This document shows positions 61,660 to 64,000 of a stretch of DNA of 64,000 nt, one piece after another. The stretch comes from Coriaria nepalensis. Lineage: Eukaryota > Streptophyta > Magnoliopsida > Cucurbitales > Coriariaceae. Location: assembly GCA_027186245.1 (NCBI GenBank), contig CP114495.1, positions 8,920,501 to 8,984,500 on the forward strand. The letters run 5' to 3'. The position numbers and the translations under genes were made by a program. Position 1 is the stretch's first letter. The number at the start of each line of letters is the position of its first letter. The notes under the pieces are model-generated. The model saw nothing but the letters and a program-made list of their open reading frames with translations. It was not told where the DNA came from and did not search any database.

Positions 61660-63000
61660 TTAAGTACCACTGATACTTCCAAATGTGATATTTGTAGTTG
61701 ACTTCGTGTTCTTGATGGTTGACCGACCAATTCCTCCAATCCCAAACATTATGGTCTTGTTCCCCCCATCAGATCTTCCTTTATCTTCTTTCTTCCCTTT
61801 TCTTGCAGCTAGTTTATTACTACTACTTGGGACCCTTGATTTGTTCGGAGGAGGTACAGGTACAGTCTCAACATCATTTTGTTCCTCCCCGTCTTCTTCA
61901 TCAACTTGCTTCTGTTTTTCAGGTGAGGGTGTTTTCTCCTTCTTCAGCTTCTTTCCCGGTGGAAGCTCGGTTTTCGTTGCATCATCTTTGTCTCCGGCAT
62001 TCAGCTCCTCACGGCCTCTTCTGTAGTTTTTCGTGTTTTCGTGTGATTTTGGAGCGTCAATCTCATCAGAGGATCCCGACGTCACGTAGCTTCATTAAAA
62101 AAGTTGAAGATGAATCATTAACATATTAACGAAGATCAAAAACATCATTAAATTATTAATCAGAACAACTATATAACAACCATTGTTTAGGCATCATTCC
62201 AAGCTGCTTCGTTAATGATTGATTATTTCAACAACTACATAACAACTATATATGTTCTTATCCAGTTTTTGGATCTATTAGATTCCAATTTCAAACGTAA
62301 TATCTAGTTTAGTATATATGAAAACAAAAAATTTCACTCTACGGAAGAAAACAAAAGATTTTGAAAATATTAAGAATGAAATTGAGCCGTTTAAAAGTCT
62401 AAAGATAAAAATGAAGAAACCATAAAAGCTTAGGACGAAAATGATAATTTAGCTAAAAGTCAATAATCAAGGTAGTGGACTTGGAGCTTCTAATTCCAAG
62501 TTTGCAGTAATGATTATCAGTGAAAGAACCCACAAAACTAAAATCAAACCTTTGTTAATTGCATAAGTTTAATTTTAAGTACTCATTTAACTGACAAAAA
62601 TAAAAACAAAATCAAAAACAATTTAATTGAAACAGGTTAAACCCAGATCCAGATCGACAACATACTTTTAAGTATATGGTTATAACTTTAACATAAATAA
62701 CACAAAATATTAAAGAACTATAAACACTATATCTATGAGATATTTTGTGGATGGATCTGTACAATAATACAGGATCAACTGCCTTTCAAATTTCAGCGTA
62801 TTTTTCTCACTTAATTTTCCATTTTTATTGATTATAATTATAAATTTTAAAGGAAATCTTAATCTGGTAAAACGAAATTGAAGTTAATTATACCTCGATT
62901 CGCTTAGTTCTTCCTCTTCTTCCTCCTCTTCCTCCTCTTCCTCCTCCTCTTCTTCTTCTTCTTCTTCGCTGCAATTGTAAGCTTTGTCGAGTTTTCCCAT
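61660..63000 (-). CDS. Acidic/lysine-rich protein with C-terminal GIG motif, copy B
   Basis: 178 residues from exon 1 63000-62894 and exon 2 62089-61660; intron gtataatt to aatgaag, phase 2. Nearly the same as copy A at 47074-48180, but the exon-1 Glu tract is much longer (about 20 acidic residues, encoded by a GAA/GAG microsatellite) than in copy A. The charged middle (KKLKKEKTPSPEKQKQVDEE) and ARKGKKEDKG are kept. The GIG motif reads IMFGIGGIGRSTI ... ITFGSI (148-175). The duplicated unit includes intron and promoter. Confidence 0.82.
62894..63000. repeat. GAA/GAG coding microsatellite
   Basis: On the plus strand tcctcctcttcttcttcttc and similar runs (about 62908-62968) encode the Glu tract of acidic gene B. 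The matching exon of gene A is 39 bases shorter, a multiple of three, so both frames stay open. Confidence 0.85.
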
Positions 63001-63222
63001 TAGTCCAGCTCGCAGTTATTACAAGTGTATCCCGACAGAATTATTAATATGTATTCGAACTGGATTGGGTGATTGTAAGAGAATATATGCTAAACGGATG
63101 GCCCTGATATTGCCACATCAGCATTTAAGCAAGGGCAGTCAAATAGTGAATACTTGATGTAAACCCGGTTCGGGTCCATTACCAGGCGGCTTCGGAACGA
63201 TTTTTTATCCCTCCTAAACATG

Positions 63223-63234
63223 TTGACAAGTCAA
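63223..63234. promoter_or_regulatory. Palindromic W-box pair upstream of acidic GIG gene B
   Basis: TTGACAAGTCAA, about 223 bp upstream of the ATG, with conserved neighbours (cacatcagcatttaagcaag further in). Matches 48419-48430. Confidence 0.5.
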
Positions 63235-63371
63235 AGTTTTATTTTTAATGGGTTCATAAATTGTTATAATATATAGAAAAACTTTGGTTAATACATGATT
63301 TCATAATAAGGATAACGTGACATATTAAATATAATTATTATTATAGATATTATTTCTGTGGGATAGGTAAT

Positions 63372-63664
63372 TGGCATATACATTATTCACTTCATTTGAA
63401 CTCGTTTTGGTTTGAGCATCTCCATTCTTACCGATTATTAATCTGTCCGGAAACTTACCTTTTTTGATAAATCTCATCAACCTCTTCTATTTTCCTAACC
63501 ACTTTCTTCCCTAAACTTGCCCGTTTGAATCATCTTATTCCCGAAAATGTACCTTCAACTTCCACCTTGTCCCTGTTAATATCTTCCCCGAAAATGTAGT
63601 CGATCCGATTTCCGACGCCCGTGCAGATGGGAGTTCCAACAACATCCACAATTTTGACGCTGCA
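63372..63664 (-). pseudogene. Truncated CC-GIG gene copy
   Basis: The minus strand matches exon 2 of the gene at 51893-53476, beginning at the same acceptor (atgcag before CGTCAAAATTGTG): VDVVGTPICTGVGNRID is readable. An internal deletion then joins it to DINRDKVEVE, followed by KKVVRKIEE and a frameshift at the PDRLI segment. It ends at NEVNNVY, just before where the first GIG motif should start. Exon 1 was not found to the right within the window. Confidence 0.82.
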
Positions 63665-64000
63665 TAAAAAATCAGGAAAACAATAAACCTGTAGTAGAAC
63701 ATGAACGTGGAAAGAACTAATAACTTGGAAAAACTAGATATGTGAAATAAAGATCAAGAGAGAAGGAGTGCATAACATAAGAAAGTTTTCAAAGGAATTT
63801 GGCTTGATGCAATTCGGTGCAATTTACGATCGAAATTTGATCCGAGAGGATAAGAACCGATCCTCACTGTTCGATCTCACTAAACATGCTAGGCGACGTC
63901 AATCTATTTTAAATGTCACCTCCGGATATTTTATGAGATCAAATAATTAGATCAATTATTATATTTTTAGATCAAATCTCGATTATAAATTATACCGAAT
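63665..64000. other. Right end of the window
   Basis: Resembles the intron of the CC gene at 52530-52640 at first (gaacatggaaagaactaataacttg). Nothing else recognised. Confidence 0.4.

Overview
The window is nuclear DNA of a flowering plant, most likely a eudicot. It is AT-rich, has short introns with canonical GT/AG borders, and carries decayed Ty1/copia, Ty3/gypsy, LINE and hAT sequence, plant-type Rab-like GTPases, a TOPP-like PP1 and NLR-type coiled-coil domains. I could not name the species.

What holds the window together is a short repeated peptide motif of about 26 residues that I do not recognise as a named domain. Its core is V-[FYVL]-G-[IVM]-G-G-I-G, followed by a polar stretch rich in S, T and N and ending in [IV]-x-F-G-x-[IV]; I call it the GIG motif. 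It occurs once to three times, nearly always at the C-terminus, in many neighbouring genes and relics whose N-terminal parts are unrelated: NLR-like coiled coils (20.5 kb, 51.9-53.5 kb, relic at 63.5 kb), double Rab-like GTPases (15.6-17.3, 22.3-23.8, 27.0-28.6 kb), acidic proteins (47.1-48.2 and 61.7-63.0 kb), a protein with a predicted myristoylation start (49.8-50.3 kb), a small uncharacterised domain (31.7-32.4, 36.5-37.1, 42.2-42.8 kb), a CHFCK domain (12.4-12.9 kb and the end of a large chimera at 55.7-58.2 kb), and a protein of motif repeats alone (7.5-7.8 kb).

Layout. 0-7.4 kb: a near-identical 1.19-kb block present twice (copia remnants), a coiled-coil/MDHAR fusion pseudogene and a gypsy LTR. 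7.4-13 kb: GIG-repeat gene, gypsy RT scrap, PP1-like pseudophosphatase, CHFCK gene. 15.5-29 kb: double-Rab genes and relics in direct and inverted copies, plus the only plus-strand gene of the family. 31-43 kb: three related GIG genes, a solo gypsy LTR, and a hAT scrap next to a broken zinc-ribbon gene. 47-63.7 kb: two copies of a CC / acidic block around the 769-residue Rab-EF-hand-CHFCK-transmembrane gene.

Inference on function. The coiled coils resemble those of RPS2/RPS5-type NLRs, and the GIG motif lies where such receptors carry their P-loop, but the P-loop lysine is usually missing. Short Gly/Asn/Ser-rich beta-type repeats appended to many different domains recall signalling-amyloid motifs (HET-s type, RHIM). 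The cluster may be a plant family in which one small homotypic-interaction motif has been shuffled onto different effector or sensor domains. Its genes duplicate, invert and decay locally like immune gene clusters. None of this is tested here.
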